Shown in pieces: positions 39,231 through 47,734 of a stretch of 64,000 bases of DNA. The notes under the pieces were generated by a model. It ran no database searches and was not told the DNA's origin. It saw only the letters and a program-made list of their open reading frames with translations. How positions within the stretch are numbered: the stretch's first letter is position 1; each line of letters begins with the position of its first letter. This DNA is from Microbacterium allomyrinae (GTDB lineage Bacteria; Actinomycetota; Actinomycetes; Actinomycetales; Microbacteriaceae), in the NCBI RefSeq assembly GCF_020682705.1, contig NZ_JAGTTN010000002.1, positions 310,001 through 374,000 on the forward strand. The letters run 5' to 3'. The position numbers and the translations under genes are program-made.

Positions 39231-39860
39231 TCAGCGAGCTGCGTAGTACTCGACCACGAGCTGGACTTCGCAGACGATCGGAACCTCGGCGCGCTTGGGG
39301 CGACGCACGAGACGCGCCTGCAGCTTGTCGAGCTCGACCTCGAGGTAGGCGGGAACCGGGGGCAGGACGTCGGCGTGACCGCCGGCGGCTGCCACCTGGA
39401 AGGGCTCGGTGCCCTCGCTCTTGGCCTTGACGTGGATGATCTGACCCGGCTTCACGCGGAAGGACGGGCGGTCGACGAGCTGTCCGTCGACGAGGATGTG
39501 ACGGTGCACGACCATCTGACGCGCCTGCGCCGTGGTGCGGGCGAAGCCGGAGCGCAGGACGAGGGCGTCCAGACGCTGCTCGAGCTGCTCGACGAGGTTC
39601 TCACCCGTCAGGCCCTGCGTGCGGCGTGCCTCGTTGAACTGGATGCGAAGCTGCTTCTCGCGGATGCCGTACTGCTCGCGCAGACGCTGCTTCTCGCGGA
39701 GGCGGACGGCGTAGTCGCTGTCCTGCTTGCGCTTGGTGCGACCGTGCTCGCCGGGCGCGTAAGGGCGCTTCTCGAGGTACTTGGCCGCCTTGGGCGTCAG
39801 TGCGATGCCGAGGGCGCGGGACAGGCGGACCTTGCGGCGGTCCTGGGACTTCGTTGCCAC
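39231..39860 (-). CDS. rpsD: 30S ribosomal protein S4
   Basis: Primary 16S rRNA binding protein; also a translational regulator in some bacteria. The 209-residue protein is the zinc-free form (no N-terminal Cys cluster), with the S4 RNA-binding domain ENLVEQLEQRLDALVLRSGFA and MVVHRHILVDGQLVDRPSFRVKPGQII. The start is a GTG at 39860 with a GGAAGG site. It is a single gene here, followed by a hairpin. The 204-bp leader up to rarA carries no gene; I could not identify a convincing promoter in it. Confidence 0.97.
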   Translation of the reverse strand: MATKSQDRRKVRLSRALGIALTPKAAKYLEKRPYAPGEHGRTKRKQDSDYAVRLREKQRLREQYGIREKQLRIQFNEARRTQGLTGENLVEQLEQRLDALVLRSGFARTTAQARQMVVHRHILVDGQLVDRPSFRVKPGQIIHVKAKSEGTEPFQVAAAGGHADVLPPVPAYLEVELDKLQARLVRRPKRAEVPIVCEVQLVVEYYAAR

Positions 39861-40064
39861 GAAGTGTTCCTTCCGTTGACGTGGCCGTGTCTTTCACGAC
39901 TCACGGACGTATCCCTGCCACCTGCCTGTCGAGACGCACGTCGGGGCGACCCGGAGGCTGTGAAGGGTGGTGGGGATGCCCGAAAACTCTGTTTCGAGCC
40001 GGTCAAGCTTATCAGACGGGGCGGTGGCAACCGCCGGGCGCTCCGGCGGCGGCGCAGCACGCCT

Positions 40065-41477
40065 TCATCGGTCGCCGCGCAGGATGCGCCGGATCTTCTC
40101 CAGGCGTGCCTGGACATCGCGTTCGGAGCCGTGGTTGGTCGGCTCGTAATAGCGGCGGTCGCGGAGTTCGTCGGGGAGATACTGCTGCGGGGAGACTCCG
40201 ATCTCGGAGTCGTGCGGATACACGTAGCCCTTGCCGTGGCCGAGGCGCTTGGCACCGGGATAGTGCGCATCGCGCAGATGCATGGGCACGCGGCCGAAGC
40301 CGCCGCCTCGGACGTCGGCGATCGCCGCGTCGATCGCGAGGTACGCGGCGTTCGACTTCGCGGTCGTCGCGAGATACGCCGTCGCCTCCGCGAGTGGGAT
40401 GCGTCCCTCCGGCATGCCGATCAGCTGCACGGAGTCCGCCGCAGCAACGGCGATCACGAGGGCGTGGGGGTCGGCGAGTCCGATGTCCTCGGCCGCCGAG
40501 ATGATCAGCCGCCGCGCGATGAACCGGGGGTCCTCGCCCGCTTCGATCATGCGCGCCAGATAGTGCATCGCCGCATCCACGTCCGAGCCGCGGATCGACT
40601 TGATGAACGCGCTGATGACGTCGTAGTGCTCGTCGCCCTGCCGGTCGTAGCGCAGCAGCGCCCGATCGACGGCCTGCGCGACGTGTTCGGCGGTGATCTC
40701 CGCAACGGCGGCGGCGTCCGGCGCCTCGTCGCCTTCTTCGGCGGGGAGGGCGAGCGATGCCGCAGCCTCGAGCGACGTCAGGGCACGGCGCGCGTCGCCC
40801 GAGGCAAGTCGCACCAGGGCATCGCGGGCTTCACTGCTGAGCGACACGGCGCCCGTCAGGCCGCGGGGGTCGACGACCGCGCGATCGATGAGCATGCCCA
40901 GGTCTTCGTCGGTGAGCGGGCGCAGCGTCAGCAGCAGCGAGCGCGACAACAGCGGTGAGATCACCGAGAACGACGGGTTCTCGGTCGTGGCGGCGATGAG
41001 AACGACCCAGCCGTTCTCGACGCCGGGCAGCAGAGCGTCCTGCTGGGCCTTCGTGAACCTGTGGATCTCGTCGAGGAAGAGGATGGTGGACTGGCCGTAC
41101 AGATCGCGCTGGGTGAGCGCCTCCTGCATCACTTCGCGGACGTCACGCACTCCCGCGCTCACGGCGGAGAGTTCGACGAATCGGCGCCCCGAAGACCGGG
41201 CGATCGCCTGCGCGAGCGTGGTCTTGCCCGTGCCGGGAGGGCCCCAGAGGATGACGGATGTCGCGGCGCGCGCGGACGCGTCGGGATTGGCGAGCATGAC
41301 CAGCGGCGAGCCCGCCCGCAGCAGATGGGACTGCCCGGCGACCTCGTCCAGCGACGTCGGGCGCATGCGGACTGCGAGGGGGGTCAGCCCCTGGAACAGC
41401 GCGGTCGGGGGGCCCATGCTCCCGGAGGCTCCACGCGAGGCGCCGGCGGCGCGTGGCGACGGAGCGGGGACAGTCAT
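40065..41477 (-). CDS. rarA: Replication-associated recombination protein A (RarA/MgsA), AAA+
   Basis: AAA+ ATPase acting at stalled forks. The 470-residue protein has Walker [13 protein letters not shown] (about 78-89), Walker [11 protein letters not shown] (about 131-140), sensor 1 ATTENPSFS, arginine finger in SPLLSRS and the C-terminal RarA domain ([37 protein letters not shown], in parts). Family length. It is divergent from the small membrane gene at 41593. Confidence 0.95.
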   Translation of the reverse strand: MTVPAPSPRAAGASRGASGSMGPPTALFQGLTPLAVRMRPTSLDEVAGQSHLLRAGSPLVMLANPDASARAATSVILWGPPGTGKTTLAQAIARSSGRRFVELSAVSAGVRDVREVMQEALTQRDLYGQSTILFLDEIHRFTKAQQDALLPGVENGWVVLIAATTENPSFSVISPLLSRSLLLTLRPLTDEDLGMLIDRAVVDPRGLTGAVSLSSEARDALVRLASGDARRALTSLEAAASLALPAEEGDEAPDAAAVAEITAEHVAQAVDRALLRYDRQGDEHYDVISAFIKSIRGSDVDAAMHYLARMIEAGEDPRFIARRLIISAAEDIGLADPHALVIAVAAADSVQLIGMPEGRIPLAEATAYLATTAKSNAAYLAIDAAIADVRGGGFGRVPMHLRDAHYPGAKRLGHGKGYVYPHDSEIGVSPQQYLPDELRDRRYYEPTNHGSERDVQARLEKIRRILRGDR

Positions 41478-41592
41478 CTTCCCAGGCTATCCCTGGGGTG
41501 AGACGGTGGGCGGTCGGCGGGTTTGGCCGGCGCCGCGCCCGCGCCGTAGGATCAACCCGGCCCGGGCTCGGACCCGGAGCGAAGGAGGTCCC

Positions 41593-41883
41593 GTGGCGAC
41601 CGGAGGCAAGGATCGCGATACACGTGCGACGCGGGAGCGGGCACGGCTGTATCAGGCGCGCCGGGAGTTCCACGCGGGGCAGGAGCGCCGCCGCACACGC
41701 GACAACCTGATCGCGGGCATCGCGGGAGGACTGCTCATCCTCGGACTCGTCGCCGCACAGACGGTGTACTTCGTGGCCGGTCCCGGTGCGCCCGAGCCGG
41801 CGCCGACGTCCACGCCGACACCCACCGGTACGACTCCGGCCCCGACACCGGACTCGAGCGTCACCCCGACCCCGACTCCCTGA
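41593..41883 (+). CDS. Small membrane protein with Pro/Thr-rich tail, function unknown
   Basis: A 96-residue protein: a basic cytoplasmic segment (about 1-36, many Arg), one membrane span (about 37-60, LIAGIAGGLLILGLVAAQTVYFV) and an outer tail of about 33 residues of Pro, Thr and Ala ending TPTPTP. The GTG at 41593 has a perfect GAAGGAGG site at 41581-41588. The tail looks like an extracellular linker with no domain after it. I do not recognise the family securely. It precedes the DUF349 gene by about 100 bp. Confidence 0.8.
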   Translation: MATGGKDRDTRATRERARLYQARREFHAGQERRRTRDNLIAGIAGGLLILGLVAAQTVYFVAGPGAPEPAPTSTPTPTGTTPAPTPDSSVTPTPTP

Positions 41884-41985
41884 CGCGGCGCGCAACCTCA
41901 TCGGAGACGGCGGCATCCGCCGTACTAGGCTTGGGAGCCGTCCTACTCCCCCAACGGCGGCGCGAGCCGCGATGAGGTGCATCCC

Positions 41986-43767
41986 GTGACTGCCGCAGCA
42001 GAATCCAATCCCGAGTCCGTCGTGCCCGAAGGCGTCGAGACGCCCGCGACCGAACCCGTCGAGATCGATGTCGTCGATACCGACGGCGTCGTCACCGGCT
42101 CAGTCGAAAGCGACGGCACTGACCGCGACACCGCCGCTCCCGAGCCGCAAGCCGTCGAGGCGGCAGCTTCGGGAGACGCAGAAGACGTCGACGCATCGCG
42201 TGCAGCAGAGCGGTCGGCGGACGACATCGATGTCGAAGCGGCCGAGGCCGAGGGCGACACGGTGGTTCCCGCGGAGCTTCTCGCCCATGTCGAGGAGGGT
42301 GCAGAGCCGATCGCCGAGCCAGAAGCCGGCACCGAGCCAGAAGCCGGCATCCAGCCAGAAGCCGAGCCCGCGCCCGAAGGTGAGCCCGCGCCCGAAGCCG
42401 CCACCGACACCGAGCCCGAGTCCGTCTCGACCGACGCTCCCTCACCATCACCGGCACCCGCCATTCCGACGCCCGGCGGCTTCGCCAGGCCGAAACCCCC
42501 GGCACGGAAGACCCCTGCTCCCGCGGCGACGCCCGTCGCTGCCGGCGAGCCGTGGGGCCGCGTCGAGGAAGATGGCACCGTCTCGGTCCGCGAGGCCGAA
42601 GGCTGGCGGGTCGTCGGACAGTATCCTGACGGATCCACCGATGAGGCACTGGCATACTTCGAGCGCAAGTATGCCGACCTCGCCGCCGAGGTCACGCTGC
42701 TCGAAGTGCGTCATCGCCGTGGTGGTGCATCGGCGGCGGATCTGCGCGCGGCCGCTCGCACCGTCTCCGCCAAGCTCGACAACGCTGCCGCTGTCGGCGA
42801 CCTCGCAGGTCTCGACGCCCGCGTCGCAGCCCTGAACGCCACCCTCGCCGCGGTGTCCGAGACCGAGGCGGCAGCCGCACGCGAAGCGGTCGACGACGCG
42901 GTGCGCTCGCGCACCGAGCTGGTCGAGGCCGCCGAGGCGCTTGCCGCCCGCGACCCTCGTTCGGTGCAGTGGAAGCAGGCGACCACTGAGCTGAACACAC
43001 TGTTCGATCAGTGGCAGTCGCAGCAGCAGAACGGTCCGCGACTGCCGAAGGCGACCGCCCAGCAGCTGTGGAAGCGATTCCGCGACGCGCGAGCCACGGT
43101 CGACAAGCACCGTCGTGCCTTCTACGCAGAACTCGACGAATCTCACAAGCACGTGCGCGACAGCAAGACCCGCCTCGTCGAGAAGGCGGAGGCGCTGGCA
43201 CCACGCGGCGAGGACGGGATTCCCGCGTACCGCGATCTGCTCGACGAGTGGAAGACCGCCGGCCGTGCCGGCAAGAAGATCGACGACGCGCTGTGGGCGC
43301 GCTTCAAAGCTGCCGGTGACGCACTCTACGGTGCGCGAATCGAGCGCGAATCCGCGGATGCCGAAGCATCCCGCGAGAAGATCGCGGCCAAGCGCATCCT
43401 GCTCGACCAGGCCAAGGCCGTCGCCGATGAGCGCACGATCACCAAGGCGCGCGCATTGCTCACGGGCATCCAGCGCGAATGGGACGAGATCGGCCGGATC
43501 TTCCCCCGCGATGCGGAGCGCACCCTCGACGACGAGCTCCGCAAGATCGAGCAGGCGCTGCGCTCGCGTGAGGATGCCGACTGGAAGCGCAACGATCCCG
43601 AGACCACCGCGCGCGCCAACGACATGACGCGCCAGCTCGCCGAGGCGATCCAGAAGCTCGAAGACGAAGTCGAGGCCGCGCAGAAGTCCGGCGACAAGCG
43701 TGCGATCGCCAAGGCGACCGAGGCGCTCGAGGCTCGTCAGGCGTGGCTGCGGGCCCTCGGCGGCTGA
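41986..43767 (+). CDS. DUF349 domain protein with acidic low-complexity N terminus
   Basis: A 593-residue protein. Residues about 1-165 are acidic and Pro/Ala-rich, including five hexapeptide repeats (codons 111-140). Residues about 190-590 are mostly coiled, charged helices with several DUF349 repeats (such as WKRFRDARATVDKHRRAFYAELD and LLDEWKTAGRAGKKIDDALWARFKAAGDALY, in parts). Role unknown; the repeats suggest a scaffold. I start it at GTG 41986 (GAGG 8 bp upstream) rather than the GTG three codons earlier. A strong terminator follows. Confidence 0.88.
   Translation: MTAAAESNPESVVPEGVETPATEPVEIDVVDTDGVVTGSVESDGTDRDTAAPEPQAVEAAASGDAEDVDASRAAERSADDIDVEAAEAEGDTVVPAELLAHVEEGAEPIAEPEAGTEPEAGIQPEAEPAPEGEPAPEAATDTEPESVSTDAPSPSPAPAIPTPGGFARPKPPARKTPAPAATPVAAGEPWGRVEEDGTVSVREAEGWRVVGQYPDGSTDEALAYFERKYADLAAEVTLLEVRHRRGGASAADLRAAARTVSAKLDNAAAVGDLAGLDARVAALNATLAAVSETEAAAAREAVDDAVRSRTELVEAAEALAARDPRSVQWKQATTELNTLFDQWQSQQQNGPRLPKATAQQLWKRFRDARATVDKHRRAFYAELDESHKHVRDSKTRLVEKAEALAPRGEDGIPAYRDLLDEWKTAGRAGKKIDDALWARFKAAGDALYGARIERESADAEASREKIAAKRILLDQAKAVADERTITKARALLTGIQREWDEIGRIFPRDAERTLDDELRKIEQALRSREDADWKRNDPETTARANDMTRQLAEAIQKLEDEVEAAQKSGDKRAIAKATEALEARQAWLRALGG
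42316..42405 (+). repeat. Five 18-bp units (EPEAGx-type hexapeptide)
   Basis: Five consecutive 18-bp units encode EPEAGT, EPEAGI, QPEAEP, APEGEP and APEAAT within the DUF349 gene. The first two units differ at one base; later ones diverge. In-frame units of this kind can change copy number without breaking the reading frame. Confidence 0.85.
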
Positions 43768-43791
43768 GACCGGTGAGCGCCTGACGTCCGC

Positions 43792-43824
43792 AACCCCGTG
43801 CCGCTCGATGAGCGGCACGGGGTT
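43792..43824 (+). terminator. Terminator hairpin after the DUF349 gene
   Basis: A perfect 15-bp stem (43792-43806 with 43810-43824) closed by a 3-base loop, followed by CTCC rather than a T run, 24 bp after the DUF349 stop. It separates that gene from the AbiEi-like gene at 43884. Confidence 0.75.
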
Positions 43825-43883
43825 CTCCACAGGGCGCGAGGCCGCGGCATCCGTCGATGCGCGATGTCGGGCACACTGCCGAC

Positions 43884-44435
43884 ATGGCGTCTCCTTTCCT
43901 GTACTTCACCGACGACCGACTCTCTCGCGCCGAGCTGTCTGCCGCGTGCCTGGACGGCGACCTCGTCGAACTCGGAGAGGCCTACATCCCGGCGGACGCG
44001 GTCGAGACCGCGGCCCTGCGTGCCGGCTCGCTCACCAGGATCCTGGGCGTGACATTGGCGGCGACCCATCTGAGTGCCGCCTGGATCCACGGCGCGCTGC
44101 TCCTGCCGCCTGCGCGGCACACCGTGCAGCGGGCGGTGTCTCGGCGCATCAACGTCGTGCCCGGCCGGCAGCTGGTCTACCGTGACCTCGCCGTGGATCC
44201 CTCCGACCTTCAGCTCGTGGGCGGGGTCCGCGTGACCGCGCCCGTGCGCACGCTCATCGATCTCGCTCGCATCGGCGACGACGAGCATGCGCGGGCCATG
44301 CAGCTGCTCGCGGGCACCCATCCTGCCTCGGTCCCCGATGCGATCACGCGCCTCGAGGCGGGGGTACTCCCCCACAAGCGTGTCGCTCTCGCCCTGCTGC
44401 GCCGGGTGGCGGTGGGTGAGATCAGGAAGACGTGA
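43884..44435 (+). CDS. AbiEi-like (type IV antitoxin-domain) protein, stand-alone
   Basis: A 183-residue protein whose C-terminal half ([12 protein letters not shown], then [12 protein letters not shown]) resembles the AbiEi antitoxin/DUF559-neighbour family found widely in actinobacteria. No AbiEii nucleotidyltransferase toxin is adjacent; upstream is DUF349, and rsh is convergent with a 14-bp overlap of the two 3' ends. ATG at 43884 has no ribosome site; a -10-like CACACT ends 6 bp before it, so the transcript may be leaderless. Family match is moderate; function is not assigned. Confidence 0.75.
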   Translation: MASPFLYFTDDRLSRAELSAACLDGDLVELGEAYIPADAVETAALRAGSLTRILGVTLAATHLSAAWIHGALLLPPARHTVQRAVSRRINVVPGRQLVYRDLAVDPSDLQLVGGVRVTAPVRTLIDLARIGDDEHARAMQLLAGTHPASVPDAITRLEAGVLPHKRVALALLRRVAVGEIRKT

Positions 44436-46671
44436 CGCGGTACACGTCGTAGACGGCGTCGATGCGACGCACCGCGTTCAGCACCCGATCGAGGTGAACG
44501 ATGTCACCCATCTCGAAGACGAATCGGCTCAGCGCCAATCGATCATTCGTCGTCGACACGGTGGCCGAGAGGATGTTGACGTGGTGCTCACTGAGCACTC
44601 GTGTGACGTCGCTGAGCAGGCCCGAACGATCCAGTGCTTCGACCTGGATCTGCACGAGGAAGATACTCTTCGTGGTCGGCGCCCACTCGACGTCGATCAT
44701 CCGCTCGGGATCCGACTTCAGCGACGCGACGTTGGTGCAGTCGGCCCGGTGGACCGAGACGCCGCTTCCGCGCGTGACGAATCCGACGACCTCGTCTCCG
44801 GGAACCGGAGTGCAGCACTTGGCGAGCTTCACGAGGATGTCGGGGGCTCCGCGCACGAGCACGCCCGAGTCACCGCCGCGCGGTGCACGCGTTCGGCCGA
44901 CCGTGGGCAGATCGATCGGACCCGTGCTGGTGTCGTTCGCCGCGACGAGGGAGGTGACCTTCTCGATGACCGACTGGGTCGAGACATGGCCCTCGCCGAC
45001 AGCGGCGTACAGAGCCGACACGTCTTCGTAGCGCAGCTGGTGCGCGACCTCGGAGAAGGAATCCTGGCTCATCAGGCGCTGCAGTGGCAGATTCTGCCTC
45101 CGCATCGCGCGTGCGATGGCCTCTTTGCCCTGCTCGATCGCCTCTTCGCGGCGTTCTTTCGTGAACCAGCCGCGGATCTTGTTGCGGGCACGGGTGCTGC
45201 GGACGAAGCCCAGCCAGTCCTGGCTGGGTCCGGCATCGGGGTTCTTGGAGGTGAAGACCTCGACGACATCGCCGCTCTTCAGCTCGGACTCCAGCGGGAC
45301 CAGACGCCCGTTGACCTTCGCGCCCATCGTGCGGTGACCGACCTCGGTGTGCACGGCGTAGGCGAAGTCCACGGGGGTCGCGCCGGCCGGCAGACCGATC
45401 ACCCGACCCTTCGGCGTGAAGACGTAGACCTCTTTCGCACCGATTTCGAATCGGAGCGAATCGAGGAACTCCCCCGGATCGGCGGTCTCGGCCTGCCAGT
45501 CCGAGATGTGGGCGAGCCATGCCATGTCGGTGTCGAGCGACTTGGCGTCGGGCTTCGCGCCGTTCATCCGCTCTTTGTACTTCCAATGCGCCGCGACACC
45601 GAACTCGGCCTGCTGGTGCATCTCGTTGGTGCGGATCTGGATCTCGACCGTCCGGCCGCCAGGGCCGATGACCGTCGTGTGCAGTGACTGGTAGAGGTTG
45701 AACTTCGGAGTCGCGATGTAGTCCTTGAACCGACCGGGAAGCGGCGTCCAGCGTGCGTGGATCGCGCCGAGGACGGCATAGCAGTCACGCACGCTTCCGA
45801 CCAGGATGCGGATGCCGATCAGATCGTAGATGTCGTCGAACTCGCGGCCGCGGACCACCATCTTCTGGTAGACGGAGTACAGCTGCTTCGGGCGGCCCAT
45901 GACGCGCCCCCGGATGCGAAGCTCGCGCAGATCACTGTCGACGGCGTCGATGACGTTCTGCACGTACTGCTCGCGCTGCGGCGTGCGCTGCTTGACGAGA
46001 CTCTCGATCTCGGCGTAGAGCTTCGGGTGCAGCACCGCGAACGAGAGATCCTCCAGCTCGGACTTGATCGCCTGGATGCCGAGGCGGTGCGCGAGCGGTG
46101 CGTAGATCTCGAGGGTCTCCGTCGCCTTCTTCCGCGCCTTCTCGGGCGGGACGAACCCCCACGTGCGGGCATTGTGGAGCCGGTCGGCGAGCTTGATCAG
46201 CAGCACGCGGATGTCGCGCGACATCGCGACGATCATCTTCCGGACCGTCTCGGCCTGGGCGCTCTCGCCGTACTTGACCTTGTCGAGCTTCGTGACTCCG
46301 TCGACGAGCATCGCGACCTCGTCGCCGAACTCGGCGGTGAGCCGATCGAGCGAGTAGTCGGTGTCTTCGACCGTGTCGTGCAGCAGTGCCGCGGCGATCG
46401 CCCGGGGCCCGAGGCCCAGATCGGCCAGGATCTGGGCGACGGCGAGCGGATGCGTGATGTACGGCTCGCCGCTCTGCCGTGCCTGACCGGAGTGCGCCGC
46501 CTGAGCTGCGGAGTAGGCGCGCTCGATGATCGAGAGGTCGCCCTTCGGATGGTGCGTGCGCACCGTGCGAAGGAGCTGCTCGACGTCGTCGCGGCGTGCC
46601 GAACGCGAGAAGATGCGCGGCACGAGACGGCGCAGGGACGACGACTGGGCGGGAGGGACGGTCTCGGTCAC
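44422..46671 (-). CDS. relA: Bifunctional (p)ppGpp synthetase/hydrolase (Rsh/RelA)
   Basis: Makes and degrades the stringent alarmone. The 749-residue protein keeps the HD hydrolase motif [12 protein letters not shown] and [11 protein letters not shown], a synthetase region with [13 protein letters not shown] and DLIGIRI, then TGS ([28 protein letters not shown]) and a C-terminal ACT domain. Both active sites look intact, so it is bifunctional. GTG start at 46671. Convergent with the AbiEi-like gene (3' overlap 14 bp). A hairpin lies upstream, after secF. Confidence 0.97.
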   Translation of the reverse strand: MTETVPPAQSSSLRRLVPRIFSRSARRDDVEQLLRTVRTHHPKGDLSIIERAYSAAQAAHSGQARQSGEPYITHPLAVAQILADLGLGPRAIAAALLHDTVEDTDYSLDRLTAEFGDEVAMLVDGVTKLDKVKYGESAQAETVRKMIVAMSRDIRVLLIKLADRLHNARTWGFVPPEKARKKATETLEIYAPLAHRLGIQAIKSELEDLSFAVLHPKLYAEIESLVKQRTPQREQYVQNVIDAVDSDLRELRIRGRVMGRPKQLYSVYQKMVVRGREFDDIYDLIGIRILVGSVRDCYAVLGAIHARWTPLPGRFKDYIATPKFNLYQSLHTTVIGPGGRTVEIQIRTNEMHQQAEFGVAAHWKYKERMNGAKPDAKSLDTDMAWLAHISDWQAETADPGEFLDSLRFEIGAKEVYVFTPKGRVIGLPAGATPVDFAYAVHTEVGHRTMGAKVNGRLVPLESELKSGDVVEVFTSKNPDAGPSQDWLGFVRSTRARNKIRGWFTKERREEAIEQGKEAIARAMRRQNLPLQRLMSQDSFSEVAHQLRYEDVSALYAAVGEGHVSTQSVIEKVTSLVAANDTSTGPIDLPTVGRTRAPRGGDSGVLVRGAPDILVKLAKCCTPVPGDEVVGFVTRGSGVSVHRADCTNVASLKSDPERMIDVEWAPTTKSIFLVQIQVEALDRSGLLSDVTRVLSEHHVNILSATVSTTNDRLALSRFVFEMGDIVHLDRVLNAVRRIDAVYDVYRVTSS

Positions 46672-46710
46672 GCGATCGTCTCCCCTCCGCTGGAAGTCAC
46701 AATCCTACGC

Positions 46711-46735
46711 CCCGCGCGGGCAGAGCCCGCGCGGG
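46711..46735 (-). terminator. Perfect 11-bp hairpin between secF and rsh
   Basis: CCCGCGCGGGC (46711-46721) and its exact inverted copy (46725-46735) are separated by AGA. It lies 6 bp after the secF stop and 39 bp before the rsh GTG, so it likely ends the sec transcript. No T run. Confidence 0.65.
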
Positions 46736-46741
46736 CGCAGG

Positions 46742-47734
46742 TCAGGCGGGCGTTCCCGCGAGCTCTCGAGCGGCGAGGATGCGCTCGTCGCGCGATTTGA
46801 GCGTGGGTTCGTTCTCGCGGAGCAGCGAGTACAGCGGCGCAGCGACGAAGATCGTCGAATACGCGGCCACGATCGTTCCCACGAAGATCGCCAGCGAAAG
46901 ATCGGTGAGCGTCTGCGCGCCGAGCCACAGCGCGCCGATGAACAGGATCGCTCCCGTGGGAAGGATCGCGACGACCGTGGTGTTGATCGAGCGGATCAAC
47001 GTCTGATTGACGGCCAGGTTGACGGACTCGCCGAACGTGCGGCCGGACACCTCGCCGTCCTCGTCCGTGTTCTCCCTGATCTTGTCGAACACCACCGTCG
47101 TGTCGTAGAGCGCATACGAGAGGATCGTGAGGAATCCGATGACCGCGGCGGGCGAGATCTCGAAGCCGAACAGCGCGTAGACACCGACGGTGATCACGAG
47201 CACATCGACGAGGCCGATGATCGCCGAGACCGACATCTTCCACGTGCGGAAGTACAGCGCGAGGATCAGGAAGGTCAGAGCGAGGAAGATCGCGAGTCCC
47301 CAGAGCGACTGCCGGGTGACGTCCTCGCCCCAGCTGGGACCGATGAACGAGGCGCTGACTTCGCTTTCGGGAACCTCGTAGATGTCGGCGAGTGCGGTCG
47401 AGACCTCGCGGCTGTCGGCATCCGTCATCTGATCGGTCTGGACGCGCACGGTATCTTCGCCGATCGTCACCACCTTCGTGGCGGCGTCGGGGACGACCGA
47501 ATGCACGGCATCGGTGGCGAGGGACTGATCGACCGGTGTCGCGACGCCGCTGACCGTGAACTGCGATCCGCCGGTGAACTCGATCGAGAACTGGATCGGG
47601 CGGAACAGCGGAACGAGCGCCGAGGCGAGCACGAGGATCGCCGCGATCAGGAACCACAGCTTGCGTCGCCCGACGAACGGGAAAGAGGTCTTGCCGGTAT
47701 AGAGGTCGTTACCGAACTGGCTCATGGAGCGCAT
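46742..47734 (-). CDS. secF: Protein translocase subunit SecF
   Basis: With SecD it uses the proton gradient to aid Sec-dependent export from the outer face of the membrane. The 330-residue protein has six spans, a large outer loop after the first (about 45-130), and the family motif IEFTGGSQF (about 50-58). ATG at 47734 shares one base with the secD stop (TGATG), which marks the start; a second ATG three codons later is possible. Confidence 0.95.
   Translation of the reverse strand: MRSMSQFGNDLYTGKTSFPFVGRRKLWFLIAAILVLASALVPLFRPIQFSIEFTGGSQFTVSGVATPVDQSLATDAVHSVVPDAATKVVTIGEDTVRVQTDQMTDADSREVSTALADIYEVPESEVSASFIGPSWGEDVTRQSLWGLAIFLALTFLILALYFRTWKMSVSAIIGLVDVLVITVGVYALFGFEISPAAVIGFLTILSYALYDTTVVFDKIRENTDEDGEVSGRTFGESVNLAVNQTLIRSINTTVVAILPTGAILFIGALWLGAQTLTDLSLAIFVGTIVAAYSTIFVAAPLYSLLRENEPTLKSRDERILAARELAGTPA

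Noticed and set aside
36722..39430. 900-codon open frame on the plus strand opposite alaS
   Set aside because: Shadow of alaS and its neighbours; repetitive Arg/Val/Asp-rich translation with no domains.
39861..40064. Promoter or S4-type leader of rpsD
   Set aside because: TTGACC is present near 40001-40006 but no -10 box at a proper distance; I do not trust it enough to annotate.
41593..41883. Calling the small membrane protein a peptidyl-prolyl isomerase
   Set aside because: No cyclophilin or other catalytic domain is present; only an anchor and a short tail.
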